Source: Butyrivibrio sp. AE3004
GTDB lineage: Bacteria; Bacillota; Clostridia; Lachnospirales; Lachnospiraceae
Assembly: GCF_000703165.1 (NCBI RefSeq)
Contig: NZ_JNLQ01000002.1
Span: 496,001-560,000, forward strand
Length of the DNA: 64,000 bases
Reading direction: 5' to 3'
The notes beneath the pieces were generated by a model. The model saw nothing but the letters and a program-made list of their open reading frames with translations, was not told the DNA's origin and made no database searches. The translations under genes and the position numbers were made by a program. The number at the start of each line of letters is the position of its first letter. Position 1 is the stretch's first letter. Positions 7,786 to 16,787 of the stretch are shown here, piece by piece.

Positions 7786-7845
7786 TATTAATCAAGTAGT
7801 TCAGATATGCTACGGCCGTTCTAAATCTTCATCGTTGCCTTGTTC

Positions 7846-8748
7846 TTAATTATTACGGTATTCACGAGGTGAACAGTGGAACAGTTCCTTAAATGATTTA
7901 GAGAAATAACTGTTGTTATCAAATCCACATAACTCATAAATTGTTTGAACTGAGTAAGTGCTGCTTTTAAGCATATATGCCGCATTTTGCAATCTGAAAT
8001 TCTTAAGATATTTAATTGGTGAAATATTGATAATTGACTTAAAGCACCTAAGAACTTCACTTTTACTAACATTTGCAGCATTAGCCAGGTCATCTAACGT
8101 TATATTTTTAGAATAGTTTGAATGGATGTAGTTTAGGATTATCTGTACGCGCTCCTCTAACAGTGGATTTACTGTGTGGGTAAGCATACTTTCTGTTAGA
8201 TTCATATGATTTAGTACAGCAAAAAAATCAGATAATTCATTTCTAACTGATATCTCGTAATCCTCTGGTTCATGATTTATTATTTCCCATACAGTTTTGA
8301 TAATATTGTCCAATTTGCTAAAGAATATGGAATCTGACTTCAGTATAAAATCTCTAATACTTGCGCTATGGATGATAGGATGTAAATACTTTTTATAATA
8401 AATACTTTCTGTATTGCTGCTTATAACAGAGCTGTCAAATATGACAGATTTAAAAATTGCTGCATTGACGGGGGTATGATTACGCATGGAATGCAAAACA
8501 TTGGTATTTATGAAAAATAAGTCTCCTTCTGAAAGTATATATTTTCTGTTACCGCATTCTAAAAGAATAACGCCCTTTTCGACATGGCCTATCTCAATTT
8601 CAGCGTGCCAGTGCCAGTTGACAAAATCTTCGGTGATATCATCTCTATATATGGCAACTGGAAACTCTACAGTTCCATGGGTTCCAGTTTCATCTATATT
8701 GAATGGAGTTGCTTGTTTTGATAATGATATACATGATGAGAGTGCCAT
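7846..8748 (-). CDS. AraC-family transcriptional regulator with N-terminal cupin
   Basis: 300 residues. The first 100 or so form a cupin-like effector domain (WHWHAEIEIGHVEKG, GDLFFINTNVLHSM). The last 100 are a double helix-turn-helix of AraC type (NITLDDLANAANVSKSEVLR..., TIYELCGFDNNSYFSKSFKE, ending CSPREYR). Such proteins usually sense a small sugar-like ligand. AGAGGA stands 6 bases before the ATG on the minus strand. It is divergent from the DUF1349-MFS pair and most likely activates it. Only minus-strand gene of array blocks 1-5. Confidence 0.9.
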   Translation of the reverse strand: MALSSCISLSKQATPFNIDETGTHGTVEFPVAIYRDDITEDFVNWHWHAEIEIGHVEKGVILLECGNRKYILSEGDLFFINTNVLHSMRNHTPVNAAIFKSVIFDSSVISSNTESIYYKKYLHPIIHSASIRDFILKSDSIFFSKLDNIIKTVWEIINHEPEDYEISVRNELSDFFAVLNHMNLTESMLTHTVNPLLEERVQIILNYIHSNYSKNITLDDLANAANVSKSEVLRCFKSIINISPIKYLKNFRLQNAAYMLKSSTYSVQTIYELCGFDNNSYFSKSFKELFHCSPREYRNN

Positions 8749-8882
8749 AATTATTCCTCTTGAAGATATAGTTATACTATTTGACCATTTTATTCCTTTT
8801 ATTATATTAATAATACGATATAATTACAATAATTTCTTTCGATTAACAAAAAAGCACTAACAAAAAGAGGAGGCTGTAGATT

Positions 8883-9482
8883 ATGTTTGATAATTTTAAA
8901 TGGATCAATAAAGGTGAGATAAAAATTGAAGAGAATAAGGTTACAATAAAAGCACCGGCTTTGACAGATTTCTTCTGTGGTGGAAGTACAACAAGTGAAG
9001 AAGGAATTCTTCCTGAATCACTTTGTAATGCTCCATATTTCTACACAGATGTTAAGGGCGACTTCGTTCTTAATGTAAAGGTATCTCATGATTTTAAGGA
9101 AACTTATGATTCTGCATCTGTAATGGTTATGCAGGATATGGACAACTGGGCTAAATGCTGTTTTGAACTTACTGACTTTGGAACACACGCTGCTGTAAGT
9201 GTTGTAACTAAAGATGGTGAATCCGATGATGCTAATGGATGCGATATTGAAGGACAGAATTTTGCATATCTTAGAGTTTGTCGCGTGGGCAGAGCATTTT
9301 CTTTTCATTACTCCCTGGATGGAGTGCATTTCCACATGACAAGATATTTCTTAATGAAAGATGCTGAGTCTGTGAAAGTAGGTTTACTTGCTCAGGCACC
9401 TACAGGCCAAGGTGGAGACAGAATATACGAGAATCTTTCTATTGAAAGCAAAACGGTAAAAAATATCAGGGCCGGGGAATAA
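8883..9482 (+). CDS. DUF1349 (concanavalin-like fold) protein
   Basis: 199 residues beginning with the family's typical WINKG / VTIKAPALTDFFCG run and containing YDSASVMVMQDMDNWAKCCFE and RVCRVGRAFSFHYSLDGVHF. The fold is a beta-jelly-roll related to laminarinase/concanavalin lectins, without an export signal here. Members sit beside sugar-uptake genes and are thought to bind or process carbohydrates; the exact role is unknown. GAGGAGG lies upstream and the MFS transporter start is 2 bp after the stop, so the two form one operon. Confidence 0.82.
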   Translation: MFDNFKWINKGEIKIEENKVTIKAPALTDFFCGGSTTSEEGILPESLCNAPYFYTDVKGDFVLNVKVSHDFKETYDSASVMVMQDMDNWAKCCFELTDFGTHAAVSVVTKDGESDDANGCDIEGQNFAYLRVCRVGRAFSFHYSLDGVHFHMTRYFLMKDAESVKVGLLAQAPTGQGGDRIYENLSIESKTVKNIRAGE

Positions 9483-9484
9483 AA

Positions 9485-10666
9485 ATGGAAGTAGAAAAGA
9501 ATTATAAAAAAACACAGCTTGCATGCTATCTGGGATTTGTAACACAGGCCATCTGCGCTAATTTTGTACCGCTATTGTTTATAACATTTCATAATACATA
9601 CAATATATCATTTGGAAAGCTGGCCGCTATTTCAACAGTATTCTTTGTTACACAGCTTGTAGTTGATTTTTTATGTGCAGGTATAGTAGATAAACTGGGT
9701 TACAGAGTATGCGTAATAGCTGCAGAGATTACATCAGGATTAGGACTTGCAGGACTTGCTGTATTACCTGACTTATTGTCAGTACCATTTTGGGGAATCC
9801 TTGTGTGTGTATTTATATATGCTGTTGGAAGTGGATTGACAGAAGTGCTGGTAAGTCCAATTGTAGAAGCATGTCCATTTGAAAATAAGGATACAATGAT
9901 GAGTCTTCTTCATTCCTTTTATTGCTGGGGATGGGTTGGAGTTGTCTTGGGCTCCACAGCCTTCTTTACGGTTTTTGGTATAGAAAAATGGAGAATAATG
10001 GCACTTATATGGTCGGTCATTCCGCTTTATAACATTTTCAATTTTGCAACCTGTCCAATCGAACCACTGGTAGAAGATGGTAAGAGCATGACAATGCCCC
10101 AACTGTTGAAAACAAAAGCATTTTGGATTTTTATTATACTCATGATCTGCGCAGGTTCTTCAGAAATAGCGATGGGACAGTGGGCATCCGCCTATGCTGA
10201 ATCAGCACTACATGTTTCCAAAACAGTTGGAGATTTGGCTGGACCCTGCGGATTTGCAGTGTGCATGGGAATCAGTAGACTTCTTTATGGAAAGTTCGGT
10301 GAAAAAGTTGATCTGACAATTTTCATGATGGCATCCGGAGTAATGTGCCTTATGTGTTATCTGGTTGCCGGACTGGCAAATATACCATGGGTTGGATTGA
10401 TTGGATGTGCATTATGCGGATTTTCTGTAGGTATAATGTGGCCAGGTTCAATTAGTATATCATCACAGATACTTCCAACTGGAGGTACAGCAATGTTTGC
10501 ACTTCTAGCGCTCGCAGGAGATTTAGGGGGAGCAATGGGCCCTGCTATTATTGGAAGTATATCTGAAAAAGCGGCTAATAATTTGCAGGCAGGAGTATTG
10601 GCAGGTATAGGTTTTCCTATCATTTTAGTAATTTCAGTGTTCTATATTCGAAATAAGTATCGATAG
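9485..10666 (+). CDS. Major facilitator superfamily transporter, probably for a sugar or related compound
   Basis: 393 residues, about 12 predicted membrane helices. After helix 4 comes MSLLHSFYCWGWVGVVLGS, which resembles the fucose/hexose-type MFS group (cf. FucP-like HxxYxxG). The second half has GFSVGIMWPGSISISSQILP. Translationally coupled to DUF1349 and divergent from AraC, forming a compact catabolic or uptake cassette (block 2). The substrate is unknown; carbohydrate is an inference from the AraC/DUF1349 partners. Confidence 0.85.
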   Translation: MEVEKNYKKTQLACYLGFVTQAICANFVPLLFITFHNTYNISFGKLAAISTVFFVTQLVVDFLCAGIVDKLGYRVCVIAAEITSGLGLAGLAVLPDLLSVPFWGILVCVFIYAVGSGLTEVLVSPIVEACPFENKDTMMSLLHSFYCWGWVGVVLGSTAFFTVFGIEKWRIMALIWSVIPLYNIFNFATCPIEPLVEDGKSMTMPQLLKTKAFWIFIILMICAGSSEIAMGQWASAYAESALHVSKTVGDLAGPCGFAVCMGISRLLYGKFGEKVDLTIFMMASGVMCLMCYLVAGLANIPWVGLIGCALCGFSVGIMWPGSISISSQILPTGGTAMFALLALAGDLGGAMGPAIIGSISEKAANNLQAGVLAGIGFPIILVISVFYIRNKYR

Positions 10667-10722
10667 ATATTCAAATTGGTGGAAGTAATATAGCAGGCAA
10701 TATCGTCATATTATAAACTTTC

Positions 10723-10927
10723 GTTGCTAACAGCCTCGCACAGTAGCCCTGAGCTTTCTACCGTACGCAGCAGGTAAACAGCAACTTGAAGGAGAAATGC
10801 CTAAAATAAGGCACATTCACTTCATTAATCGTTCTCAAAGAGATAATCGTTTCACAACGTTTTACGTCTTTGGACAATCAAATACGACTTATTACACCTC
10901 AGGACAACTGTCTTGGGGTGTTTTTTT
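10723..10927 (+). repeat. Array border B: structured element, core, rpsI-type arm and terminator
   Basis: The outer stem GTTGCT/AGCAAC (10723 to 10785) and a short hairpin TGCC/GGCA with loop TAAAATAA precede the core at 10832-10844. The 46-nt distance from stem to core is the same as in all other copies. From the core onward the sequence is nearly identical to the region downstream of rpsI, including the ACACC...GGTGT terminator (10894-10921) with seven T. Confidence 0.85.
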
Positions 10928-10952
10928 ATTGAATTGTGATAATCTCTAAAAG

Positions 10953-11029
10953 TGTAGAATTCTACAACTTTGTTGATTAAGATAATGCGAAGTGGTAATA
11001 TGTAATTGATAAAAATGTAGAATTCTACA
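10953..11029 (+). promoter_or_regulatory. Twin palindromic operators upstream of the ATPase gene
   Basis: Two identical perfect 14-bp palindromes, TGTAGAATTCTACA, lie at 10953-10966 and 11016-11029. They are 63 bp apart (six helical turns) and end 14 bp before the ATG, where AGGAG also lies. The arrangement suggests cooperative or looping repression. No regulator gene is adjacent, so the binding protein is unknown and may be the ATPase product itself. Confidence 0.6.
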
Positions 11030-11043
11030 ATTTAGGAGATTAT

Positions 11044-12351
11044 ATGATAAAACGAGATAGATATCTAAATCAGTTGATTAATGCTAAAAATAATGGATTT
11101 CCGAAAGTGATAACAGGCGTAAGAAGATGTGGGAAATCTTTTCTTCTTAAAGAGATTTATAGAGAGTACTTGCTTTCGGAGAACGTTCCAGAGAATAGGA
11201 TAATTATCATGGAATTAGATGATGATAAAAATAGTAAGTATCGTGATCCGTTGGAATTAGGAGCGTATATAAGGGAAAGATGCAAGGAAAATGAAAATTA
11301 TTATGTATTTATTGATGAGATACAGAAGGTATATCCTATAATCAATCCTAATTTCACTGACGGCAAACATGTTTTAGCAGATTCTAATGATACTGAGGTA
11401 ATATCATTCGTTGATGTTGTACTTGGCCTGTCAAGAGAAAAGAATATAGATTTATATGTGACGGGATCAAATTCTAAAATGTTGTCTTCAGATATTGTTA
11501 CTGAATTTAGAGATAAGGCAACAAACATAAAGCTGTCTCCGCTGTCATTTGAAGAATATTATGGATATGTCGGAGGTTCAGCAACTGAAGCAATATATTC
11601 ATATATGCAATACGGTGGAATGCCGTTAGCTGTATTAAAAAGCGACGAAGAGAGAAAAGAATATCTAAAGAGCTTGTTCGCTACTACATATTTCGCTGAT
11701 ATTGTTGAAAGAAATCAGTTGAAAAAAGGAGAGGCCTTGGATGAACTATGTAATATTATTAGTTCTTCAACAGGCTCGCTGCTTAATTCAGAAAAAATAG
11801 CCAATACATTTGAAAGTGTTAGACATGAAAATATCAATAAACAGACAGTTGAAAACTATATTAGTTACTTTAAAGATGCTTTCCTTTTGCGTGAGGCAAA
11901 ACGCTATGATTTAAAAGGAAGGAAAGAAATCGGTGCGCTCAGAAAGTATTATTTTATAGATACTGGATTACGCAATGCAAGACTTAATTTCGCATTTCCT
12001 GATGAAGGACAAATGCTTGAAAATATTGTTTATAATGAACTTTGTTATAATGGTTATTCTGTTAATATCGGTGCTTTTGACACTGTTGAAAAAGATAAAA
12101 ATGGAAAATCTATAAGGAAAAATAATGAAGTGGATTTTTATGCCACTAAAGGGCTTAGATCTCTTTATATACAGGTAACTGCTGATATCTCTAATGCAGA
12201 AACAAGAGAAAGAGAAATACGTCCTTATTTTAAGTTAAATGATCAAGTACAAAAGATACTTGTTGTAAATAGACCGATTGGTGAAACACTAGATGAGAAT
12301 GGATTCTCAATTATAGGGATTACTGAATTTTTATTGAAATATATAAAGTAG
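11044..12351 (+). CDS. AAA-type ATPase with C-terminal DUF4143 domain
   Basis: 435 residues. The N-terminus has the P-loop GVRRCGKSFLLKE (about 25-37), the Walker B YYVFIDEIQKV and the sensor LYVTGSNSKML of the AAA_14 group. The C-terminal part (about 215-410) is DUF4143, with a PD-(D/E)xK-like core EVDFYATKGLRSLYIQVT that resembles nuclease folds. Such proteins are common in bacteria and archaea, often on islands, and their function is unclear. Start follows AGGAG. The first gene of block 3, under twin palindromes. Confidence 0.85.
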   Translation: MIKRDRYLNQLINAKNNGFPKVITGVRRCGKSFLLKEIYREYLLSENVPENRIIIMELDDDKNSKYRDPLELGAYIRERCKENENYYVFIDEIQKVYPIINPNFTDGKHVLADSNDTEVISFVDVVLGLSREKNIDLYVTGSNSKMLSSDIVTEFRDKATNIKLSPLSFEEYYGYVGGSATEAIYSYMQYGGMPLAVLKSDEERKEYLKSLFATTYFADIVERNQLKKGEALDELCNIISSSTGSLLNSEKIANTFESVRHENINKQTVENYISYFKDAFLLREAKRYDLKGRKEIGALRKYYFIDTGLRNARLNFAFPDEGQMLENIVYNELCYNGYSVNIGAFDTVEKDKNGKSIRKNNEVDFYATKGLRSLYIQVTADISNAETREREIRPYFKLNDQVQKILVVNRPIGETLDENGFSIIGITEFLLKYIK

Positions 12352-12437
12352 AAAAAATGTTACACAAAATGTTTGTTTATGCTAGGAGGAGCCAACATCA
12401 ACTATTGTGGAAGACAATAACTGAAAGGTAGGAGTGC

Positions 12438-13241
12438 ATGGGAGTATTAGCGGGAAAAGAATGGGCTTTTGATACAGCTGCATCCAAATATGAGAGGATG
12501 CGACCAGGGTACGCAGAAGACTTGTATAAACAGATATTTGATTATTGCCCGATAGATGAACGAAGCAAACTTATTGAGGTAGGCATTGGAGGAGGTCAGG
12601 CAACACCACCTTTTCTTGAAAAGAAATGCCATATAACAGCTATTGAGTATGGGAATAACTTGGCTGATATCTGTAGGGAGAAGTTTAAGGACTATAAGGG
12701 TTTTGAAGTTATAACATCAAAATTTGAAGACGTAGAACTTGAAGATAATGCATATGACTTGATTTATTCTGCATCTGCTTTTCATTGGATTCCGGAGGAA
12801 ATAGGGTATACAAAAGTATATCAGGCTTTAAAGCTTGGAGGAGTTTTTGCCAGATTTGCAAATCATCCGTTTAGATGTAAGAATGAACCAGAGTTAGCTA
12901 GCGCTATAGATGCATGTTATGAGAAATACTATTACAAGTTTTACAATAAAAAAGCTGAGCAGATAAAGGAATACTCTGAAGAAGATGCAAAGGAGCGAGC
13001 TTATTTAGCCGAAAAATACGGATTTTCTGATATACAGTATAGCCTGTTTTACAGGATCAGAGAGTTTACAGCGGAGGAATATGTAGAGCTTTTAGGAACA
13101 TATTCAGATCATATTACTATAGATGAAGATGTTCGAACTTTGTATTTTAAGGATATTGAAGATATTATCAATTCAATGGGCGGAGTGATTAAGATATATG
13201 ATACTATGGACCTTCAGCTGGCCAAAAAAGTAAGTGGTTAG
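12438..13241 (+). CDS. Class I SAM-dependent methyltransferase
   Basis: 267 residues. Motif I is LIEVGIGGGQATPPF (about residue 46-60), followed by ITAIEYG as motif II and YDLIYSASAFHWIPEE, typical of small-molecule (UbiE/trans-aconitate-like) methyltransferases. The SAM-binding part is about 30-140; the C-terminus is an alpha-helical lid. The target is unknown. It stands alone between the ATPase and AbiF genes, with GAAAGGTAGGAG before its ATG. Confidence 0.85.
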   Translation: MGVLAGKEWAFDTAASKYERMRPGYAEDLYKQIFDYCPIDERSKLIEVGIGGGQATPPFLEKKCHITAIEYGNNLADICREKFKDYKGFEVITSKFEDVELEDNAYDLIYSASAFHWIPEEIGYTKVYQALKLGGVFARFANHPFRCKNEPELASAIDACYEKYYYKFYNKKAEQIKEYSEEDAKERAYLAEKYGFSDIQYSLFYRIREFTAEEYVELLGTYSDHITIDEDVRTLYFKDIEDIINSMGGVIKIYDTMDLQLAKKVSG

Positions 13242-13265
13242 CTGGTACCAAATTTAAAAGAGACC

Positions 13266-13361
13266 TTGTAAAATGTGGAAAATATGTTATGATGGGTTTA
13301 ACAGAGTTGCCAGGTGCGAATAACACTTGGGACCAAGCCGAGCGTTGAGCTTGGCTTTTTT
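13266..13361 (+). ncRNA. abiF-type small RNA with its own promoter
   Basis: The promoter TTGTAA (13266-13271), 16 bp, TATGAT (13288-13293) should start an RNA near AACAG at 13300. Hairpin 1 is CCAGGTG/CACTTGG (13310-13330). Hairpin 2 is AGCCGAGC/GCTTGGCT followed by six T, a terminator ending about 13361, 17 bp before the abiF ATG. A structured RNA family upstream of abiF genes is known and has been reported to act as the antitoxin partner of AbiF. Two further copies lie at 17874 and 59358. Confidence 0.8.
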
Positions 13362-13377
13362 ACTTTGTGGAGATTAT

Positions 13378-14283
13378 ATGGATTTAAAGAAACCTTACAC
13401 AATAGATGAACAGATAAAAAAGCTAAGAGATCATGGAGTAGTAATATCTGATGATGCATTTGCAAGAAATGTACTTCAGAAAGTCAGTTATTATAGGCTT
13501 TCGGGATATATGTTGCAATATAGGTTATCAACTGATAGCCATGAGATGATTAAAGGTATTCGTTTTGAAGATATTTACACAGTTTATTGTTTTGATGAAG
13601 AAATCAGATCATTGCTTAGACAGTATATTGAAAAAGCAGAATTCTTTTACAAAGATTTGATAGGGAATAAATTTGCGGAGCTGAAATGTCAGACTCCACC
13701 ATATGATCAGCATTACGATGTGAAGAACTATTATGATAAAGTTGGAATTACAAAGACGTTGCAGAATTTCACTAAAGAGAAGTCATATTATAAAGATAGT
13801 GCAATAGTTAAGCATCATTTCAATAAATATGCTGATAAGATGCCGGTATGGGTTATGCTGGAACTGATGACTTGTTCAAGTGTCTCTTTGTTTTATCATG
13901 CATTGTATTTATCGGATAAAAAAGTGATAGCAACGCAGGTTGGCATAAGTACATCAACGCTCGAAAATCACCTGCATGCCTTATCTGTTCTAAGAAATAA
14001 GTGTTCTCATGGTGTGCGTTTGTATAATTCTACTATGAATCCTCCGGTAAAGTTCAATAAGAGTTTTTTGAGGAACAACCCGGCAATAAGGAATGATTCT
14101 CTGTTTGCGTATATACTCATGTTGATTAAGAGGCTACCTTCTGATGATGAAAGGAAGCAACTTAGAGATAAGCTTAATCGTATAGTTAAGAAATATGAGA
14201 AGGATATAGATCTTAATTTTATAGGATTTCCCCAGAACTATAGGGAACTAATGTATATAAAGAATCTTAAGAATATTACTTGA
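13378..14283 (+). CDS. abiF: AbiF/AbiD-type abortive infection protein (Abi_2 family)
   Basis: 301 residues. The N-terminus KPYTIDEQIKKLRDHGVVI and then YYRLSGYMLQYR are typical of Abi_2 proteins. The C-terminal half carries the HEPN RNase motif R-N-x-x-x-H (RNKCSHGVRLYN) at about residue 225. HEPN proteins of this family cause growth arrest on phage infection, and Cas13 has been proposed to derive from them. An upstream in-frame ATG (13327) lies inside the RNA terminator; GTGGAG before 13378 fixes the start. The upstream RNA is the probable antitoxin. Last gene of block 3. Confidence 0.88.
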   Translation: MDLKKPYTIDEQIKKLRDHGVVISDDAFARNVLQKVSYYRLSGYMLQYRLSTDSHEMIKGIRFEDIYTVYCFDEEIRSLLRQYIEKAEFFYKDLIGNKFAELKCQTPPYDQHYDVKNYYDKVGITKTLQNFTKEKSYYKDSAIVKHHFNKYADKMPVWVMLELMTCSSVSLFYHALYLSDKKVIATQVGISTSTLENHLHALSVLRNKCSHGVRLYNSTMNPPVKFNKSFLRNNPAIRNDSLFAYILMLIKRLPSDDERKQLRDKLNRIVKKYEKDIDLNFIGFPQNYRELMYIKNLKNIT

Positions 14284-14286
14284 AGT

Positions 14287-14462
14287 GCTGTCAGCCGTAT
14301 ACAGTAGCCCTGAGCTTTCTACCGTACGCAGCAGGTAAACAGCAACTCGCCCTAGAAATGCCCAAAACAAGGCATTTAAGAGAGTGAAAAAGTTCTCAAA
14401 GAGATGAGAATATCTGCTATTGCAGATTTCAGAAGACTCGGTACAATGTACCGGGTCTTTTT
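14287..14462 (+). repeat. Array border C: structured element (106 bp), core, terminator
   Basis: The outer stem is GCTGT/ACAGC, three bases shorter in its 5' part than the other copies. Next come a hairpin AAATGCC/GGCATTT with loop CAAAACAA and the core at 14393-14405, again 46 nt after the outer stem. The core is followed by GAGAATATCTGC...GCAGAT and the terminator AGACTCGGTAC/GTACCGGGTCT (14434-14458). The downstream arm matches border D and differs from the rpsI arm. Confidence 0.85.
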
Positions 14463-14507
14463 GTATGCCGAAAGTGGACCTGGGGGGACAGGGGGGTCAC
14501 CTTATCT

Positions 14508-14546
14508 AAATGACATTGGAACCGTCCCAATGTCATTTCCTTTTTT
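14508..14546 (+). terminator. Perfect 12-bp inverted repeat with T-run (REP-like)
   Basis: AAATGACATTGG (14508-14519) and CCAATGTCATTT (14527-14538) form a perfect hairpin followed by CCTTTTTTATTT. Just upstream is a G-rich tract (14475-14500, GGACCTGGGGGGACAGGG) that recurs after border D at 19514. It may be a second terminator or a REP-like unit. Confidence 0.5.
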
Positions 14547-14592
14547 ATTTCTGACACAGAATAGTTGGCAAAAGGTGTTTCGGAGAATATGA

Positions 14593-14943
14593 ATGTTTAA
14601 AAAAGCTGCTGTCTATATTAAAGAAAAGATAAATAAGAACGGATTCACCTTTGCAGAGATGCTTTTTGCGGTCCTTATACTGGGGATTGCAACAGGTCTT
14701 ATGGTGCAGACTGTTGGTGTCGCATTTAATAATTTTGGGAAGATAACCAAAAAGTCAGATTCCGCCGATGCCTATTCGGGGGCGTCGACTAATGGTGAGC
14801 TGTATGTTTATTCAGATTACTCAGCTTCCGGTGAATCGGCAGATACGGATTCTGTCAAATACTACCCACTGGTAGCCCATGCCTCATACGCACCACAGAA
14901 CAGAGTTGGAGTTAATACACATCTATGTTGTTCCTGTCAATAA
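14593..14943 (+). pseudogene. Type IV prepilin-like protein fragment, frameshifted near its end
   Basis: 116 residues in frame. After a short basic leader comes NGFTFAEMLFAVLILGIATG, a canonical class III signal peptide (cleavage G/F, Glu at +5) of type IV pilins and pseudopilins. The domain after residue 45 is short and polar. The present frame ends in CCSCQ, but shifting frame near 14925 continues as YVVPVNNTTIEP to a stop at 14962, suggesting a frameshift. No pilus assembly genes accompany it. Base composition is richer in G+C than the flanking AbiF and toxin genes. Confidence 0.6.
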
Positions 14944-14981
14944 TACAACAATTGAGCCGTAGTAAAGATCAGGGCGATACT

Positions 14982-15061
14982 GCTAAAACCAATCTTGCAT
15001 ACGGTCAGGCGATAGTTTTCCCATGACTGACTTCATAACCAGATGCAAGATTGGTTTTAGC
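14982..15061. repeat. 19-bp perfect inverted repeat (stem-loop)
   Basis: The arms GCTAAAACCAATCTTGCAT (14982-15000) and its exact complement (15043-15061) flank a 42-nt loop. There is no T-run, so a terminator is possible but not typical; it could be a fold-back DNA element. It lies between the prepilin and chemoreceptor fragments. Confidence 0.6.
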
Positions 15062-15157
15062 GTTATTTAATAATTGTTCACAACAAAATATTATATAATT
15101 ATTTTGTCAGTTATTGTACAGTTAAATTCTGTTTTCATGGCTAAAGGAGATAATTAT

Positions 15158-16605
15158 ATGACCCCTGACCAGTATGCAAGATCAAACAAAAAAGTATTTC
15201 AGATCAACCTTATTATGCCTTTACTGCGCTTTTAATGGTAGTGCTGGATGCTGCAACACACGGAATGAGCCTGGGGCTTGTCATCGAGATTGTCGCTGTC
15301 CTGGCAGGTGTGCTGCAGATGACGGTTGGATTTATCAAATTCAGAGAGACCAGGTTTGGCGCAGTGGTCATTCTGGGAGGTCCGACTCTTTACTATATCA
15401 TTATCATGATAATACAAAATGAAATGATTTTTTATGCATTCGCGATACCGGTAATGCTGTCGTGTATTCTTTATCTGGACTTAAGGATCTATGTTGTGGG
15501 ACAGATGACTATGACCATAGGCGGACTTATTGTCCTGGTCAGAAATCTTATTGCTACAGGTTCGATACCCAGGGACCATTTTGTGGCCGGTTTCATAATC
15601 ATTCTTGCGGGAATTGCCGGAATAGAGTCGCTTAAGATGAGGCGGACCCTGGTAAGAGAGGACGACGAGGCCATCAAGAAAGGGCAGGAGACCCAGGAAA
15701 AGACCCGTATCCAGATGGTGGAGATCGCCAAGGAAATTACGGGGCTGTTTGATGAGGCCCATGGGGAAGTCGATGAGTTAAAGAGCATCATAGGAAGAAA
15801 CCACGATGGCATGAGGGAAATTGCGGGCAGCACAGGAAATACCGCAGCTGCCGTGACAGAGCAGTCACATCAGATAGCAGATATCCATGAGCAGACGGAA
15901 GTGGCTGATGCCAAGAGAAATCAGATGGTTGAGATGTCCGAGAGCACGCAGAAAGCCGTTATTGATGGGACTAAGGTCATCGACCAGCTCAAGGACAAGA
16001 CCGCAAATGTTGTTGAGATGAGTGATAAGACGGTGGCATCCACAAAAGCTGTCACTGAGAAGGTCGAAAAGGTTGAGAAGATTGTCGGTTCCATCATATC
16101 GATATCAAAGCAGACCAATCTTCTTGCGCTCAATGCTTCAATTGAGGCAGCGCGTGCGGGAGAAGCCGGGAAAGGTTTCGTTGTGGTTGCCGATGAGATA
16201 AGGCAGTTGTCGGAGCAGACCAGCAGTGCTTCAAATCAGATCACCAGCATCATGCAGGAGCTTTCCGCTGATGTTCAGAATGCTGTAGACTCTACCAATG
16301 CGGCAGCTGAGTCTGTCAAGGCTCAGGACATTCTTATCAGAGAGACCGCAGATACTTTTGAAGAGATCGGGGAGAACGTTGGAAACCTTATAGGAAGATT
16401 TAATGATATCGGTACTTCCATAGAAGCTATAGGAAGAAGTGCAACGGAGATCAATAATAATATTGCGAGTCTCGCCGCCACAAGTGAGCAGGTGGCATCT
16501 TTGTCCAGTATGGGCGAAGAGGGAGCAAGGACAGCGGTGGAGAAATTTGATGAGTTTGATATTCTGCTGAAAGGGATATATGATCAGGCCCAGAGGCTGA
16601 AATAA
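15158..16605 (+). pseudogene. Membrane methyl-accepting chemotaxis protein, frameshifted near its start
   Basis: GGAGA and ATG at 15158 start [19 protein letters not shown], which stops at 15233. From about 15205 the other frame continues as [20 protein letters not shown] and runs to 16605, so a one-base shift separates start and body. If 15235 were used, a 456-residue protein would remain. The N-terminal 140 residues contain about five membrane helices with no clear sensor or HAMP domain. The rest is a coiled-coil signalling domain with the conserved hairpin tip [20 protein letters not shown]. Possible sequencing error or real decay; there are no other chemotaxis genes nearby. Confidence 0.75.
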
Positions 16606-16787
16606 TGTAATACCGGTCAGGGCAGTCACGGGGACGGGAAGTCACGGGGACGGGGGACATATCAGTGGTCCACTTTTGGGCTTAAAGATTAAGGATAAGG
16701 CTTGCCTATTTTGATATGACTTTATTAAAATGTAAGAAAGCAATATGGAATAATAATGTCGGATTAACCGATGAGAGAAGATAGATT

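Noticed and set aside
7592..7849. Reading frames across border A and similarly 22330-22606 across border E
   Set aside because: They translate the conserved border element itself. The frame is not conserved between copies, whereas base pairing is.
14404..14592. A 62-codon reading frame just after border C
   Set aside because: It begins inside the core and runs through the terminator hairpin and the G-rich tract. It has no family match and is explained by non-coding structure.
16617..16670. Repeated CACGGGGACGGG tract as a new repeat family
   Set aside because: Short G-rich REP-like tracts of this kind are common in Clostridia. Only two units are present and no folding is convincing, so it is noted only alongside those at 14475 and 19516.
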